From Dokdonia sinensis (GTDB lineage: Bacteria; Bacteroidota; Bacteroidia; Flavobacteriales; Flavobacteriaceae), in NCBI RefSeq assembly GCF_003688895.1, contig NZ_REFV01000005.1, positions 62,001 to 126,000 of the forward strand: a DNA stretch of 64,000 nucleotides, read 5' to 3'. A program made the translations under genes and the position numbers. How positions within the stretch are numbered: the stretch's first letter is position 1; each line of letters opens with the position of its first letter. The notes under the pieces were generated by a model that worked only from the letters and a program-made list of their open reading frames with translations, had not been told where the DNA came from and made no database searches. Of this stretch, positions 1 through 8,193 are shown piece after piece.

Positions 1-144
1 TGAGGAATAGTTTTATGATTTAGAGGATATAGATTGCCATAAGAGCTGAGTAAAGAAGCAGTGTTTTTTAATCTATCTTTAAGGGATATCGACGATAGAA
101 ATCTCCAGTTATCCTGAGATTTTTCTGGTATATCGATAATAAAA

Positions 145-172
145 GTTATTATATAACAAGTTAGCTGTTATT
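145..172 (+). repeat. Left copy of flanking inverted repeat
   Basis: The segment around TATATAACAAGTTAGCTG reappears in inverted orientation at 943-970, on the far side of the small gene between them. The two copies match apart from a CAG insertion, one TTG/AAG difference and the last few bases. Flanking inverted repeats suggest that the gene was delivered as a unit, such as a cassette or MITE-like element. I cannot match the repeat to a known family. Confidence 0.5.
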
Positions 173-175
173 ATA

Positions 176-957
176 ATGAACCTATGCAAACTTTGTCAAA
201 CAAACGAAGCGGATAAAAAAAATCGCACATTATACCTAAATTTTTGGGTAAGGACCTATTTAAAAATGTAAAACCAAGGCATTCCCTTCAAGTAGACAGA
301 AGTGGTAAAGCGGTCAAGGTGCAAGATATACCAAAACAAGATTTTTTATTCTGTTCGGTATGCGAAAAGCGAATTGAGATTTTAGAAACTTATTTCGCCA
401 GAAAGTTGATTGCTATAAACGACTATAGAAACAGAAAAGAAAAATTTGAAGAAATCGAAATAGGCCCAAACAAAATTTTGGTTTGCCTAGATTTAAACCC
501 ATTGATGTTCAAGCTATTTTATTTCTCTATGATATGGAGACTGTCGATAACCGCCAATTCCATTTTTAAAAACTTTAAACTACCTAAAAAAATAGAATTA
601 GAAATTGGTTCCTTTTTAGACGTCAATCTTAAACCAACTCACAAAGAATTATTGAAAAATTTGAGTGTAATTCAATCATTTCCAAGTTATCACCTAATGG
701 CGTACAAACGCAAAGATGGACCTAAAAAATTTGCTGGAATTTTGACTGCATTTCAAATGTCTAAAGACCATTTCGGAGTTTTCACCAGCGATATAATCTT
801 ATTTTTCCATTTGAACGAAAATAAAATAGATACTATTTCTAGGTTAATTTCAAACAAAGAAAATAAATTGGTAAAATTTATCCTAGCGGACTCGGAGCAA
901 TGGAGAAATGTCAGTTTATCTATAGTTCAACATCGTCTATTAAATAACAGCAGCTAA
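176..957 (+). pseudogene. Zinc-ribbon hypothetical protein, frameshifted near codon 23
   Basis: Reading from the ATG at 176 gives MNLCKLCQTNEADKKNRTLY, then a stop soon after the T5 run at 241-245. Adding one T there would join it in frame to the long downstream frame starting GKDLFKNV, giving about 260 residues. The joined protein has a CKLC knuckle at the N-terminus and a CSVC knuckle about 55 residues later, as in proteins where two CxxC pairs bind one zinc ion. The downstream frame alone could only start at a TTG and would lack the first knuckle. Either the gene is broken or the base count in the homopolymer is wrong. I do not recognise its function. It sits between inverted repeats, which suggests an acquired gene. 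Confidence 0.6.
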
Positions 958-970
958 CAAGTTATATAAC
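943..970 (-). repeat. Right copy of flanking inverted repeat
   Basis: AATAACAGCAGCTAACAAGT continues into TATATAAC and is the inverted counterpart of 145-172. The stop codon of the enclosed gene lies inside this copy, as expected for a gene-plus-repeat unit. Confidence 0.5.
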
Positions 971-976
971 CCATAA

Positions 977-1005
977 AAAAGCCCCGCCAAACCAGCGGGG
1001 CTTTT
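977..1005. terminator. Bidirectional intrinsic terminator
   Basis: An 11-bp stem (AAAAGCCCCGC paired with GCGGGGCTTTT) with a 7-nt loop has an A tract on one side and a T tract on the other. It serves the convergent ends of the upstream gene and clpB. Confidence 0.85.
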
Positions 1006-1031
1006 CAAATTCAATCGATAAAACAAACTTC

Positions 1032-3629
1032 TTAAAACTCCTCCACCAGCGATGCTTGATTTCTAAAAACCAAAGCATCTTCAAAGGCATCTATCAAGAT
1101 CACACTTTCGGTCGTGACTTCTCCTGAGAGGATTTCTTTAGATAGCTTGTTCAGCACTTCTTTTTGTATCTTACGCTTTACAGGACGGGCGCCAAATTCA
1201 GGCTGGAACCCCTTGTCTGCGAGATAGGATATTGCTTCTGGAGTTGCGTCCAGCGTGATGTTCTGCTCTTGTAGCATTTTGGTCACGTTGCGCAGTTGGA
1301 GTTGTACTACGCGCTGTATGTCCTTTCGCGAAAGCGGACTAAACAACACTATATCATCTATCCTGTTTATGAATTCTGGACGTATCGTTTGTTTTAATAA
1401 ACCGAGTACGTCAATTTTTGCAGCTTCCATCGCGCTTTCTGGGTCTTTAATCGCCTCAAAACGCTCCTGTATGATGTTGCTTCCCATATTAGACGTCATA
1501 ATCACGATGGTGTTGCTAAAGTCTGCCGTACGGCCTTTATTGTCTGTAAGTCTTCCTTCGTCCAGCACTTGCAATAAAATGTTGAAGGTGTCCGGATGCG
1601 CTTTTTCTATCTCGTCCAGCAGTACCACCGAGTACGGCTTGCGACGTACGGCCTCCGTAAGTTGACCACCCTCATCATACCCCACATATCCTGGAGGTGC
1701 TCCCACAAGACGGCTCACGTTATGGCGCTCTTGGTACTCACTCATATCGATGCGCGTCATTGCGCTCTCATCGTCAAAGAGATACTCTGCCAAAGCTTTT
1801 GCAAGCTCCGTTTTTCCCACTCCCGTTGTTCCTAGGAATAGGAAAGAACCTATAGGTCGTTTCTGATCCTGCAATCCTGCGCGACTGCGTCGCACGGCAT
1901 CACTCACGGCTGCAATTGCTTCTTCCTGCCCCACCACACGCTTGTGCAGTTCGTCTTCCAGTTTGAGCAACTTCTCGCGGTCGCTCTGTAGCATTTTAGT
2001 CACAGGGATTCCCGTCCACTTAGCCACAACTTCGGCGATGTCCTCGCTGGTTACTTCTTCTTTTATGAGCGAAGTTTCAGACTGAGCTGCGAGGTTCTTC
2101 TGTAGTTCCTCTAACTTTTCTTGAGCATCTTTTATTTTTCCGTAGCGTAGCTCTGCCACGAGACCATAGTTTCCTTCTCGCTCGGCACGTTCGGCTTCGA
2201 GTTTAAAATTTTCTATGTCTTGTTTTGTGGCTTGTATTTCATCTACAGCCGTCTTTTCAGATTGCCACTTGGCATTGATCTCGTTGCGTTCTTCCTTAAG
2301 GTTTGCGAGATCAGAGCGTAGCGATTTTAATTTTACTTCATCCTTTTCACGCTTTATGGCTTCAATCTCAATTTCCAGTTGCATCACGCGACGGTCCAGT
2401 ACATCCAGTTCCTCTGGTTTTGAGTTGATTTCCATTCGCAGTTTAGATGCTGCTTCGTCCATCAAGTCTATCGCCTTATCTGGTAAGAATCTATTTGTGA
2501 TATAACGCTTAGACAATTGCACCGAAGCAATAATCGCCTCATCCTTGATACGTACCTTATGGTGTGTCTCGTACTTTTCCTTAATCCCGCGAAGGATAGA
2601 AATCGCACTTTCCGTATCTGGCTCTTCTACCATTACTTTCTGGAAACGACGTTCCAGCGCTTTATCTTGCTCAAAGTATTTTTGATACTCATCCAGCGTG
2701 GTTGCACCTATGGCTCTTAATTCGCCACGAGCGAGTGCGGGTTTTAGGATATTTGCAGCATCCATCGCGCCTTGACCGCCACCGGCACCTACCAGCGTGT
2801 GTATCTCGTCGATAAAGAGAACAATATCGCCATCGCTAGTAGTCACTTCTTTTATGACTGCCTTGAGTCGTTCCTCAAACTCTCCTTTATATTTTGCTCC
2901 CGCAATGAGTGCTCCCATATCAAGTGCAAAAATCTGTTTGTCCTGAAGATTATCTGGCACATCACCATCTACAATACGGTGCGCAAGCCCCTCAGCAATA
3001 GCGGTTTTTCCTGTTCCAGGTTCTCCTACTAGGATTGGGTTGTTCTTCGTACGTCGCGATAGAATTTGTAAAATGCGACGTATCTCCTCATCACGGCCTA
3101 TTACTGGATCTAGCTTTCCGTCTTTGGCAAGTTGGTTGAGGTTTTTGGCGTATTTGTTAAGCGAATTGTAAGTTTCCTCCGCACTTTGCGATGTCACACG
3201 GTCACCGTTACGAAGCTCTGCAATGGCTGCTTCGAGATCCTTGCGGGTCACGCCTTGGTCTTTTAAAATCTGAGCAATCTTGCTCTTGGACTCAAAAATG
3301 GCCAATACCAAATGCTCAATCGAAACGTACTCATCATTCATCTTCTTTGCAATCGTCGCAGCCTCGTTAAGCGCTTTGTTTGCCTCACGACCTATCATAA
3401 TATCGCCACCAGAAACTTTAGGAAAAGATTCTAGGGTTTTGGCAAGGATTTGTTGCAGTAGACCGATGTTTACATTCAATTTCTGTAGCAGATACGGAGT
3501 CACATTCTCATCTACCTCAAAAATGGCTTTAAAAATATGCTCATTCTCAATCTGCTGGTGGCCTAATTCCTGAGCGAGTTGTTGCGCCCGCTGGATGGCC
3601 TCTTGTGATTTTATAGTGTAATTGTTCAT
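1032..3629 (-). CDS. clpB: ATP-dependent chaperone ClpB
   Basis: This is a full-length (865 aa) hexameric AAA+ disaggregase that works with DnaK/DnaJ/GrpE in the cytoplasm to pull apart heat-damaged aggregates. The Clp N-domain repeats cover about residues 1-145. The first AAA+ module has Walker A GEPGTGKT at 202-209 and Walker [11 protein letters not shown] Lys/Glu-rich coiled-coil middle domain covers about 400-530, and the second module has GTTGVGKT near residue 600. The coiled-coil M-domain separates ClpB from ClpA and ClpC. It is monocistronic and ends at the shared terminator. No CIRCE element was seen upstream. A degenerate copy of the dispersed palindrome falls in the second module, where it reads PLSRKD. 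Confidence 0.97.
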   Translation of the reverse strand: MNNYTIKSQEAIQRAQQLAQELGHQQIENEHIFKAIFEVDENVTPYLLQKLNVNIGLLQQILAKTLESFPKVSGGDIMIGREANKALNEAATIAKKMNDEYVSIEHLVLAIFESKSKIAQILKDQGVTRKDLEAAIAELRNGDRVTSQSAEETYNSLNKYAKNLNQLAKDGKLDPVIGRDEEIRRILQILSRRTKNNPILVGEPGTGKTAIAEGLAHRIVDGDVPDNLQDKQIFALDMGALIAGAKYKGEFEERLKAVIKEVTTSDGDIVLFIDEIHTLVGAGGGQGAMDAANILKPALARGELRAIGATTLDEYQKYFEQDKALERRFQKVMVEEPDTESAISILRGIKEKYETHHKVRIKDEAIIASVQLSKRYITNRFLPDKAIDLMDEAASKLRMEINSKPEELDVLDRRVMQLEIEIEAIKREKDEVKLKSLRSDLANLKEERNEINAKWQSEKTAVDEIQATKQDIENFKLEAERAEREGNYGLVAELRYGKIKDAQEKLEELQKNLAAQSETSLIKEEVTSEDIAEVVAKWTGIPVTKMLQSDREKLLKLEDELHKRVVGQEEAIAAVSDAVRRSRAGLQDQKRPIGSFLFLGTTGVGKTELAKALAEYLFDDESAMTRIDMSEYQERHNVSRLVGAPPGYVGYDEGGQLTEAVRRKPYSVVLLDEIEKAHPDTFNILLQVLDEGRLTDNKGRTADFSNTIVIMTSNMGSNIIQERFEAIKDPESAMEAAKIDVLGLLKQTIRPEFINRIDDIVLFSPLSRKDIQRVVQLQLRNVTKMLQEQNITLDATPEAISYLADKGFQPEFGARPVKRKIQKEVLNKLSKEILSGEVTTESVILIDAFEDALVFRNQASLVEEF
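1321..1336. repeat. Dispersed TTTCGCGAAA palindrome, degenerate copy in clpB
   Basis: TCCTTTCGCGAAAGCG differs from the 16-bp consensus CGCTTTCGCGAAAGCG at the first two bases. In the clpB frame it encodes LSRK, the rarest of the three possible readings in this window. It may be native clpB sequence. Confidence 0.5.
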
Positions 3630-3640
3630 AATATATGTTT

Positions 3641-3666
3641 TGTCATTCCCGTGAAGACGGGGATCC
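3641..3666. repeat. CATTCCCG-type hairpin repeat
   Basis: TGTCATTCCCGTGAAGACGG followed by GGATCC forms a short CCCGT...ACGGG hairpin. A related sequence in inverted orientation lies at 31357-31385, so this appears to be a second, rarer dispersed REP-like family. Confidence 0.5.
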
Positions 3667-3769
3667 TAGTGTTCAATTTATTTCCCACTAAGAGGTAAAT
3701 TTTAGTATTTATTTCATTTGTTTTATCCACCAGTTTGAATCTTAAAACTGATTTAGATGCATTGAATTG

Positions 3770-3785
3770 CGCTTTCGCGAAAACA
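3770..3785. repeat. Dispersed TTTCGCGAAA palindrome
   Basis: CGCTTTCGCGAAAACA has the full left arm and a decayed right end. It is intergenic, upstream of clpB. Confidence 0.75.
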
Positions 3786-3838
3786 TCACTCCACGTAACC
3801 CACTCTCCATTGTCAAAACCCATTCCGCTGTTAAACAA

Positions 3839-3853
3839 CAGACAAAATGTCTG
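3839..3853. promoter_or_regulatory. 15-bp inverted repeat upstream of clpB
   Basis: CAGACA-AAA-TGTCTG is a perfect inverted repeat about 210 bp upstream of the clpB start. It has operator-like geometry. No regulator or function can be assigned from the sequence. Confidence 0.3.
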
Positions 3854-3954
3854 CTAATCGCTGATTATGAGTGACTTTTTGTCAAATGTTAGATTTTGTT
3901 AAGAGAGGCGACAAAGGGTATTGATTGTTGTAAATTTGTTTATTATTTAATGAG

Positions 3955-3999
3955 ATTTCCGCCAGAGCTTATCTTGAGCGATAGCCGAAGGACGGAAAT
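3955..3999. repeat. Imperfect inverted repeat before ytxJ
   Basis: ATTTCCG and CGGAAAT arms enclose about 31 bases, including GCGATAGCCGAAGGAC, and end 12 bp before the ytxJ start codon. It could fold in the 5' leader of the ytxJ mRNA or simply be a dispersed repeat. Confidence 0.4.
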
Positions 4000-4011
4000 T
4001 AATTATAGCTT

Positions 4012-4428
4012 ATGGGAATATTTGATTCATTATTTGGAAAAGGAAAAGAGGATAAGGTAGAAGTGCGCGATGCATCTCAAAAAGTGCCAGACGCTATGTC
4101 GTGGCAACAGCTTACAACCATCGAGCAACTGGACGCAATTGAGGAGCAATCCCAGTCTGTTCCCGTGGTTATCTTTAAACATTCCACAACGTGCGGGGTA
4201 AGCCGTATGGCCATCAAGCAATTTGAATCAGAATATGATTTTGCACCGAGCCAACTGGTTGCCTACTATTTAGACTTAAAAGCATACCGAGACGTTTCTA
4301 ATGAAATCGCAAACCGTTTTAAGGTGCATCATCAAAGTCCGCAAGTGATATTGATTAAAAACGGCGCAGCCGTTTATGACGAAAGCCACGGTTCTATAAG
4401 TGCTGGTGAAATAGGAGCGAAGCTCTAA
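4012..4428 (+). CDS. ytxJ: YtxJ-like bacillithiol-system redox protein
   Basis: This 138-aa cytoplasmic protein is of the YtxJ (DUF2847) thioredoxin-fold family. The motif FKHSTTCGVS at about residues 56-65 carries one redox cysteine with the TCxxS pattern of a monothiol bacilliredoxin-like protein, not the CxxC of a thioredoxin. The family is associated with bacillithiol users and is proposed to remove bacillithiol from proteins. The assignment rests on this motif, the length, and the LIKNGAAVYDESHG segment typical of the family. It is monocistronic and has a strong terminator downstream. Confidence 0.85.
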   Translation: MGIFDSLFGKGKEDKVEVRDASQKVPDAMSWQQLTTIEQLDAIEEQSQSVPVVIFKHSTTCGVSRMAIKQFESEYDFAPSQLVAYYLDLKAYRDVSNEIANRFKVHHQSPQVILIKNGAAVYDESHGSISAGEIGAKL

Positions 4429-4477
4429 TTGAACTTGAAATCGAACTTGAAGTTTAAAAAAATAAAAGATAAAAATG

Positions 4478-4515
4478 AAAAAAGCTCTTTGAACAATTGT
4501 TCAAAGAGCTTTTTT
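4478..4515. terminator. Bidirectional intrinsic terminator
   Basis: A perfect 19-bp inverted repeat centred at 4496/4497 (AAGCTCTTTGAACAA and its complement) has A and T tracts at its ends. It lies between the convergent ytxJ and the lipoprotein gene at 4552. Confidence 0.85.
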
Positions 4516-4551
4516 TAAATTAATTTCCATCTTCCATCTCAAGTCTAATAT

Positions 4552-5763
4552 CTAAATCACAAACCGCTGTCTCCTAACAATCTGCTTAAGATTCTCTTTC
4601 AAGTCTTCCCCAGCGTCAAAAACCATTTGCTCATCCGTAGGAAATCTCAAAGGACGATTCCTCGTAAGTAAATATTGATCTCTGGTCAAGGCTCGTTTAT
4701 CTCCCTCATAGTCTGCGTAGTGATGTGTAAATATAAATTCACTTGCAAGTGGGAAAGAATCCATCACTCTATTTGTCTTTAAATCTACAAACCTCGCTCT
4801 ACCTTGAACCTGTACGGCTTTAGACTGTCGGTATTCGTAGTATTCTGCCGTAACGGTTACCAGTTTATCTATGACGATTCTATCTCCGTTTTTATCTAGA
4901 ACATAGTTTCCGTCCTCATCTTTCTGGAATTCAGTTCCGTCTTTTATGACTTTTTTTGCTTCTGTTAGACTTTCAAAAATGTGCTCTGGGGAGACGTTTA
5001 TTTCCCGTAAACCTACCTCTAGGTTGTAGTCGTAAACGATTCCGTTTTGAGTTCCCGTGTGATACTCCGTCCAGAAATCATCCAGTCCGTAGGTCGAGAA
5101 ATCTAGGAGTTCTCTTTCTAACTGAAACGGTAAAATTACTGGCGCATCGTTATATAATTGTACACTCACAAAGTCGGTTCCTTTTATCTTTACTTCGGCC
5201 ATTAGACTGTTTACGTCTTTAAAATTAGGCGTGAGTTCATTTAAGTGTGATAACTTATTGTATACGGATCTGTGGTCTTTTTTTGCTCCTGCCTGCCGGT
5301 CAGGCAGGTTCGCGAAAGCGTACTCCTCCACAGCTTCTGCATATAAATAATCTGTAAGCTCACTTTTTACAGCAAGGATTTTATCGTCATAGTACTTAAA
5401 ATCTAGAACTATTGCTCTTTTTTCCTTTTCTATATATAATGGTAACAGACGTTTCACTTGCGTTTGTCTATACTTTAAATCGTTAAGCGTGTTGTAAATC
5501 TCCTCCAGATGAACCTTGTCCCCATCTTTCTCTAGATATGCAATCCGAGCCTCGTCTTGAGCCACCACTTTTGCATAGGCTTCCTCTAGAAGCAGGATAT
5601 ATGGTTGCTTTCTTTTCTTATCTGGATTTTTGTCCAGTTTCTTAATGGCAACTTGGATAGCGTGGTCAAAATCCCCACTATCAACAGACTGTGTCGTCGT
5701 CTTAACCGTGTTGCAACTTACTAGAACCAGCAAGGTTAGCATCATTGTAAATAACTGTTTCAT
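4552..5763 (-). CDS. Hypothetical lipoprotein with repeat-encoded insert
   Basis: This is a 403-aa predicted lipoprotein. The N-terminus MKQLFTMMLTLLVLVSCNT has a hydrophobic stretch and a lipobox ending in Cys17. The N-terminal third is helical and charged; the rest is beta-rich. I do not recognise a named domain. Residues about 148-160 (AFANLPDRQAGA) are the translation of a composite dispersed repeat (5285-5322). The repeat therefore adds about a dozen residues without breaking the frame, between a helical region and the next segment, probably on a surface loop. It is monocistronic. Confidence 0.8.
   Translation of the reverse strand: MKQLFTMMLTLLVLVSCNTVKTTTQSVDSGDFDHAIQVAIKKLDKNPDKKRKQPYILLLEEAYAKVVAQDEARIAYLEKDGDKVHLEEIYNTLNDLKYRQTQVKRLLPLYIEKEKRAIVLDFKYYDDKILAVKSELTDYLYAEAVEEYAFANLPDRQAGAKKDHRSVYNKLSHLNELTPNFKDVNSLMAEVKIKGTDFVSVQLYNDAPVILPFQLERELLDFSTYGLDDFWTEYHTGTQNGIVYDYNLEVGLREINVSPEHIFESLTEAKKVIKDGTEFQKDEDGNYVLDKNGDRIVIDKLVTVTAEYYEYRQSKAVQVQGRARFVDLKTNRVMDSFPLASEFIFTHHYADYEGDKRALTRDQYLLTRNRPLRFPTDEQMVFDAGEDLKENLKQIVRRQRFVI
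5285..5322. repeat. Composite palindrome, CTGCCGGCAG-insert type
   Basis: On the minus strand this reads TACGCTTTCGCGAA, then the hairpin CCTGCCTGACCGGCAGGCAG, then GAGC. It is the standard palindrome with a second hairpin inserted just after CGCGAA. The same arrangement occurs at 37062-37095. Here it is in frame within a lipoprotein gene. Confidence 0.8.
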
Positions 5764-5942
5764 AATATTGATGTGTTGATGATAGTAATACTATTACAAT
5801 GAGCGTGCCATAAAGAAATTATGATGCTAAACGTTAGGTATTCAGGGCTTTGTGAGCTGTTTCTTTTGTTTTTTAACAATAGCTATTGTAACTTTTTAAG
5901 TAGTTGCTCGTCTTTTTAGTATCAATCAATAAATCAAATAGT

Positions 5943-6071
5943 ATGAAAACTGAAACAAAAAATTTAGAACAAGAACGACCTAGGCGCAACGTAGCACTTG
6001 CGATTTACTCCATTCTCACCACAGCATTTATTGCTGGGTACACGATGGTGCAACTTTTTACGATGAGTTAA
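5943..6071 (+). CDS. 42-aa single-span membrane protein
   Basis: An ATG at 5943 opens a 42-residue frame: a charged N-terminus (MKTETKNLEQERPRRN) and one hydrophobic segment (VALAIYSILTTAFIAGYTMV), ending in TMS. The positive-in layout predicts a single-pass inner-membrane protein. Support comes from this amphipathic organisation and from a strong terminator 21 bp after the stop. No family is recognised. Confidence 0.6.
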   Translation: MKTETKNLEQERPRRNVALAIYSILTTAFIAGYTMVQLFTMS

Positions 6072-6092
6072 GAAACTCGACGTATTAAAACA

Positions 6093-6125
6093 CAAAACCC
6101 GCATCCTAATCAGGTGCGGGTTTTG
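6093..6125. terminator. Intrinsic terminator
   Basis: CAAAACCCGCA pairs with TGCGGGTTTTG across an 11-nt loop, just after the 42-aa membrane protein gene. Confidence 0.8.
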
Positions 6126-6250
6126 CTCTTCATCATAGCAGATTTTTTTAACGCTTTCACGTTAAAAAGGATGAAAGTCACATATGAAGTCGGCGATTAA
6201 TTTGTAAACTTACAGGGTGAAAGAACATTTTTAATCCTAAACGACTCATT

Positions 6251-6775
6251 ATGCGTTATATATACGTTTTATTGCTCTCCTTGGTTTTCATCACCGCAAG
6301 CTGTGGGCAAGGAACTTCAAAAGCCGATCAAACGGATGGTAAAACGACCTATTATCTGATTCGCCACGCCGAAAAAGACCGTAGCGATTCTTCAAATCGC
6401 AACCCAGATCTTAAAGCCGAAGGGCGGGAGAGAGCACAGCGTTGGGCTCAGCGTTTTGACGATGTAGATTTTGATGTGATTTATTCCACAGATTATAATC
6501 GCACCCAGCAAACGGCGACTCCCACGGCAAAAAGCAAAGGACTGACTGTACAATCCTACGATCCGTCGAAGTTATATGATGAAGCTTTCCAGAAGGCAAC
6601 CGAAGGAAAAACGGTCCTCATCGTAGGTCACAGTAATACCACGCCACAGTTTGCAAATGCAATTATGGGCAAGAACCATTTTCCTGCCATAGACGACTCA
6701 GATAATGGGAATCTTTTTATTGTGACGATTACAAAAGACGGCAAGAAACTACCGCAACACGAGCAAATGGACTAA
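6251..6775 (+). CDS. Histidine phosphatase family lipoprotein
   Basis: This 174-aa protein has a lipoprotein signal (LVFITASCGQ, Cys18). The histidine phosphatase (phosphoglycerate mutase-like) fold follows. YLIRHAEK carries the catalytic RH, IYSTDYNRTQQT is the second conserved block, and VLIVGHSNTTP carries the second catalytic His. It probably hydrolyses a phosphoester in the periplasm or at the membrane; the substrate cannot be read from sequence. Its stop codon lies 6 bp from the end of the convergent gene at 6780. Confidence 0.85.
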   Translation: MRYIYVLLLSLVFITASCGQGTSKADQTDGKTTYYLIRHAEKDRSDSSNRNPDLKAEGRERAQRWAQRFDDVDFDVIYSTDYNRTQQTATPTAKSKGLTVQSYDPSKLYDEAFQKATEGKTVLIVGHSNTTPQFANAIMGKNHFPAIDDSDNGNLFIVTITKDGKKLPQHEQMD

Positions 6776-6779
6776 GATC

Positions 6780-7532
6780 CTAACACTCGGGACACACTTG
6801 CACTTCTGGGTTTTCTAGTTCAATTTTAGAAAGTAATTGGAGCGCATTGTTTTCAAATAGACTATCTAGCGCGGTGAGTGGAGGATACTGCTCCGCGGGC
6901 TTGTAATTGTTATAATCTACAAAGCGCACACCGTTTACAAAACGCTCGTTGTAGGCCTCTCTAAACCGTGTTCCACCCTCGTTTACCTGATAATTATAGG
7001 CGAGATAATCTACGCTATAATCTTCGGTGTCAATCCAGTACATATAATTATCGTCGTAGTCTTCGCCACCGCCTTCCTGAGCAAAAGTGACCTTGATACG
7101 ATGATAGGTTCTGCCTTTTACTTTGGCTTTGTCGACGTAGGTTTTGGTCACCGCTGGGTCGTTTAAACCATAAGGAAGCACCGAAAAATAATGTACAGAA
7201 TTTACGCTGTTGCCATATTTAGTTTTCATAGAATCTGGGATGGGAGTGTTTACGCTTTCGCGAAAGCGTACAAATTCTCCATCAGGCTTTAGGATATCTT
7301 GTTGCGCCATACAAGCTTCATCCGTGCAACGTTCAAAGGTGCGCAGGCCATTTTCCCTGCGAGCGCGGTAATAGTAATCGCGGAATTTAAAGTGAATACT
7401 CGCATTTTCAATGACATCACCTCCCGCCGAAGCAATGGCAAGATCCACAATTTCCTGCGCCGAAGGTTCCTTAGATTCTTGACAAGAAAGTAGGGTGAAA
7501 ATTAAAAATAGAACGTTTAAAGTGACTTTCAT
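6780..7532 (-). CDS. DUF6503-family lipoprotein
   Basis: From the ATG at 7532 this is a 250-aa lipoprotein (MKVTLNVLFLIFTLLSCQ; Cys17). A longer frame starts 90 bp upstream, but its extra residues precede the signal peptide, so I reject that start. The body resembles the Bacteroidota DUF6503 family, with HYFSVLPYGLNDPAV, KVTFAQEGGGEDYDD and REAYNERFVNGVRFVDY blocks. I infer a periplasmic role of unknown nature. Residues about 88-93 (RFRESV) are the translation of a perfect 20-bp dispersed palindrome. Confidence 0.8.
   Translation of the reverse strand: MKVTLNVLFLIFTLLSCQESKEPSAQEIVDLAIASAGGDVIENASIHFKFRDYYYRARRENGLRTFERCTDEACMAQQDILKPDGEFVRFRESVNTPIPDSMKTKYGNSVNSVHYFSVLPYGLNDPAVTKTYVDKAKVKGRTYHRIKVTFAQEGGGEDYDDNYMYWIDTEDYSVDYLAYNYQVNEGGTRFREAYNERFVNGVRFVDYNNYKPAEQYPPLTALDSLFENNALQLLSKIELENPEVQVCPEC
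7251..7270. repeat. Dispersed palindrome, perfect 20-bp copy
   Basis: TACGCTTTCGCGAAAGCGTA is a perfect palindrome lying in frame in the DUF6503-like gene, where it encodes RFRES. Confidence 0.9.
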
Positions 7533-7641
7533 TAGGTTTGGTTTAGAGTAGTATCGTATGCTGTCTGGATTCTTAACACAAGTTTGGCACTTATGTAAAG
7601 CGTAAAAGTAGTAATTATACACCCGAAAATTTCAATTATTG

Positions 7642-7649
7642 TATTTTTG
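7642..7649 (+). promoter_or_regulatory. -7 box TATTTTTG of smpB
   Basis: TATTTTTG fits the Bacteroidota -7 consensus TAnnTTTG and ends 6 bp before the smpB ATG, which implies a leaderless or nearly leaderless transcript. It also covers the alternative TTG start at 7647, making that start unlikely. Confidence 0.45.
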
Positions 7650-7655
7650 AGCCTT

Positions 7656-8117
7656 ATGTCCAATAAAGTAAATATACTGAACAGAAAAGCGCGTTTTGAA
7701 TACGAGCTACTAGATAAACTCACAGCTGGGATCGTGCTTGCTGGTACAGAAATTAAAGCGATACGGGATGGAAAAGCCTCCATCGCCGAAGCTTTTTGTG
7801 AGTTTAATGATAAAATGGAGTTGTTCATTATTAATATGACGATTCAGGAATACTCCCACGCGACCTATTTTAATCACAATCCCAAAAGTGAGCGCAAACT
7901 GTTACTAAACAAACGCGAACTCAAAAAATGGGAACGTGAGGTGAATAAATCTGGGCTTACCATCATCCCGCTTAAGCTGTTTACAAATGATAAGGGTTTT
8001 GCCAAAATTGAAATCGCACTGGCAAAGGGTAAGAAAACCTACGATAAGCGAGAAGCCATAAAAGACCGAGACAACAAGAAAAATCTCGACCGAATTAAAA
8101 AGGCGTTTAATAATTAA
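7656..8117 (+). CDS. smpB: SsrA-binding protein SmpB
   Basis: This is a 153-aa SmpB, the tmRNA partner that brings SsrA to stalled ribosomes for trans-translation. It has the OB-fold core (NRKARFEYELLDKLTAGIVL, GTEIKAIRDGKAS), the conserved ATYFNHNPKSERKLLLNKRE block, and a basic C-terminal tail (KGKKTYDKREAIKDRDNKK) that enters the decoding site. I chose the ATG at 7656. A TTG at 7647 is in frame but falls in the promoter. It is divergent from the DUF6503-like gene. Confidence 0.96.
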   Translation: MSNKVNILNRKARFEYELLDKLTAGIVLAGTEIKAIRDGKASIAEAFCEFNDKMELFIINMTIQEYSHATYFNHNPKSERKLLLNKRELKKWEREVNKSGLTIIPLKLFTNDKGFAKIEIALAKGKKTYDKREAIKDRDNKKNLDRIKKAFNN

Positions 8118-8193
8118 CAGTTAGGCAAGCAACCATTCTCGCGTTTTTTACGTCTACATTTATGTAAACGCTTATTTTTAATACTGTAGCACT

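Larger units (their letters stand above)
3630..4011. other. Divergent intergenic region clpB/ytxJ
   Basis: These 382 bp hold no convincing gene. They carry a stack of repeats: a CATTCCCG hairpin, a copy of the TTTCGCGAAA palindrome, a 15-bp inverted repeat, and a larger inverted repeat just before ytxJ. A TAAATTTG match to the -7 consensus lies at 3931-3938, 73 bp before ytxJ, but no good -33 box accompanies it. Confidence 0.6.

Noticed and set aside
3626-3838. 70-codon frame overlapping the clpB start
   Set aside because: Most of it is made of two dispersed repeats, no family pattern is seen, and it overlaps the clpB start.
7533-7622. Upstream extension of the DUF6503-like gene
   Set aside because: The extra residues precede a clean lipoprotein signal peptide, so the inner ATG is the better start.
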